Below, one piece after another: positions 6,722-7,588 of a stretch of 7,588 nt of DNA. Where the stretch lies: NCBI GenBank assembly GCA_964614855.1, contig CAZTMX010000136.1:1-7588 (forward strand), given 5' to 3'. Source of the stretch: CAWJHE01 sp964614855. GTDB lineage: Bacteria; Chloroflexota; Anaerolineae; Anaerolineales; UBA4823. A program made the translations under genes and the position numbers. The first letter of the stretch is position 1. Each line of letters starts with the position of its first letter. The notes below the pieces were generated by a model. It ran no database searches and was not told the origin of the DNA. It saw only the letters and a program-made list of their open reading frames with translations.

Positions 6722-6728
6722 AGGGGGG
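6713..6728 (+). other. C-run/G-run hairpin next to the M20D ribosome-binding region
   Basis: CCCCC (6713-6717) can pair with the G-run at 6723-6728 across TTTTA. It shares base 6713 with the larger upstream hairpin and ends only two bases before AGGA (6731-6734), the likely ribosome-binding site of the next gene. It could compete with, or stack on, the upstream hairpin and influence translation start. Confidence 0.4.
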
Positions 6729-6743
6729 ATAGGAAAAAGGAAT

Positions 6744-7588
6744 ATGGAAATCAACCAGGTACAGCAAAAAATCATCGAAACCATCGAGAAAGCTGGCAGC
6801 GAAATCATATCCGTCGCGCATCAAATCCACGCTAACCCGGAGCTCGGCTACGAGGAGAAATTTGCCTCAGGGCTGCTTTGCCAGGTGCTCGAGGGACACG
6901 GCTTCGAAGTTGAAAGAGGCTATGCCGGGATCGAAACGGCATTCTGTGCCCGTAAGCGGAGCGTCGGCCGTAAGCGGAGCGCCGGCCGGAAAGACAGCGG
7001 GGCGCGCCCGCGCGTGGCCTTCCTGGCGGAGTATGACGCCCTGCCGGAAATCGGGCACGCCTGCGGCCATAATATCATCGCCACCTCGGCGCTAGCTGCA
7101 GGGATTGGTCTCGGCGCGGTGGTAGAGCAGACCGGGGGCGAGGTGTGGGTGATCGGCACGCCTGCGGAAGAGACGGATGGGGCAAAGGCAGTGATGGTGC
7201 GCGAGGGTGCTTTTAATGGGATCGATGCTGCCCTGATGGTCCACCCCCACGAAGGGACGTACTACCTGACCGAATCGCTGGCGTTGGATGCGCTGGAAGT
7301 GGAGTTTTTTGGCAAGCCCTCGCACGCCGCGGCGGCTCCTTGGGAAGGGGTAAACGCGCTGGACGCCATGCTGATGACATTTAATTCAGTCAATGCCCTG
7401 CGCCAGCAGGTGCGCCCGGATGCACGTATTCACGGCATCATCATAAAAGGCGGCGCGGCACCCAATATCATCCCGGAATACACCCTGGCACGCTTTTATC
7501 TGCGAGCAAAGAAACGCGCATATCTGGATGAGCTGAACCAGAAGTTTTTGGCCTGTGTGCAAGGGGCGGCGACAGCCACCGGCACGCG
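6744..7588 (+). CDS. M20D/ACY1L2-type amidohydrolase (3' partial)
   Basis: An open frame of 281 codons runs off the right edge. It encodes a second cytoplasmic M20 metalloenzyme, of the amidohydrolase/PM20D2-like (AbgB-related) branch rather than the ArgE/DapE branch. Recognisable blocks are HQIHANPELGYEEKFAS (26-42), AFLAEYDALPEIGHACGHN (92-110) with probable metal ligands C107 and H109, GTPAEETDGAK (138-148) with general base E142 and ligand E143, MVHPHEG (165-171) with H167, FFGKPSHAAAAPWEGVNALDA (188-208) opening the lid domain with H194, and GGAAPNIIPEY (236-246). The final catalytic-domain helices and last His ligand lie beyond the window. The ATG at 6744 is preceded by AGGA (6731-6734) at 9 bases; AAGG closer in is too near. 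Family members hydrolyse N-acyl amino acids, aminobenzoyl-glutamate or unusual dipeptides; the substrate here is unknown. An Arg/Lys/Ser/Gly-rich insertion at 70-87 is not typical of the family. Confidence 0.9.
   Translation, partial: MEINQVQQKIIETIEKAGSEIISVAHQIHANPELGYEEKFASGLLCQVLEGHGFEVERGYAGIETAFCARKRSVGRKRSAGRKDSGARPRVAFLAEYDALPEIGHACGHNIIATSALAAGIGLGAVVEQTGGEVWVIGTPAEETDGAKAVMVREGAFNGIDAALMVHPHEGTYYLTESLALDALEVEFFGKPSHAAAAPWEGVNALDAMLMTFNSVNALRQQVRPDARIHGIIIKGGAAPNIIPEYTLARFYLRAKKRAYLDELNQKFLACVQGAATATGT
6951..7004 (+). repeat. In-frame 18-bp tandem repeat inside the M20D gene
   Basis: Two 18-base units (6951-6968 and 6969-6986) differ by a single T/C change, and a third degenerate unit follows (6987-7004). 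They encode RKRSVG, RKRSAG and RKDSGA, a very basic segment. The repeats fall between a conserved AF.A strand and the conserved VAFLAEYDALP strand, where homologues normally have a short loop. The reading frame is preserved because the unit length is a multiple of three. Confidence 0.85.

Overview
All five genes in this window read left to right on the + strand and are tightly packed. They fall into two functional blocks. The content suggests an anaerobic, amino-acid or peptide fermenting bacterium with flavin/iron-sulfur electron-transfer enzymes. The mix of a FdsB/HydB-type NuoF protein, an NAD-linked FdhA-like protein, M20 hydrolases and a YfcC-type carrier would fit an anaerobic Chloroflexota (Anaerolineae-like) or Firmicutes-like genome. 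That placement is a guess from gene style only; no taxonomic marker is present.

Block 1 (1-3895) is a redox operon. It starts with a NuoF-like NADH/FMN/[4Fe-4S] subunit whose 5' end, part of a thioredoxin-like [2Fe-2S] domain, lies outside the window. After 29 bases comes a 799-residue protein with the layout of an NAD-linked formate dehydrogenase alpha subunit. This second protein is the most interesting item. Cysteines for a [2Fe-2S], two ferredoxin-type [4Fe-4S] clusters and the FdhA-type [4Fe-4S] cluster are all intact. However, the catalytic Sec/Cys-His pair is replaced by Tyr-Asn, several molybdopterin-contact motifs are altered, the ligands of the His-ligated [4Fe-4S] cluster are absent, and the C-terminal molybdopterin-binding domain is missing. 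It looks like an FDH-shaped electron-transfer subunit that has probably lost formate chemistry, much as NuoG did in complex I.

Block 2 (about 3881-7588) looks like a peptide or acylated-amino-acid uptake and hydrolysis unit. A good sigma70-type promoter whose -35 box overlaps the last codons of the FdhA-like gene drives an ArgE/DapE-type M20 metallohydrolase (4025-5230). This is followed by a YfcC/DcuC-family membrane carrier (5280-6662). A strong hairpin after the carrier marks a transcript end or attenuation point. A second M20 enzyme of the M20D/ACY1L2 amidohydrolase type then begins (6744) and runs off the window. It carries an in-frame basic insertion made of tandem 18-bp repeats.

The likely division of labour is import or exchange of an amino acid or small peptide by the carrier, hydrolysis of N-acyl or peptide bonds by the two M20 enzymes, and handling of reducing equivalents from fermentation by the NuoF/FdhA-like pair. 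A functional link between the two blocks is only inferred from proximity. No RNA genes, insertion sequences or CRISPR arrays were seen, and no gene-free stretch exceeds about 130 bases.
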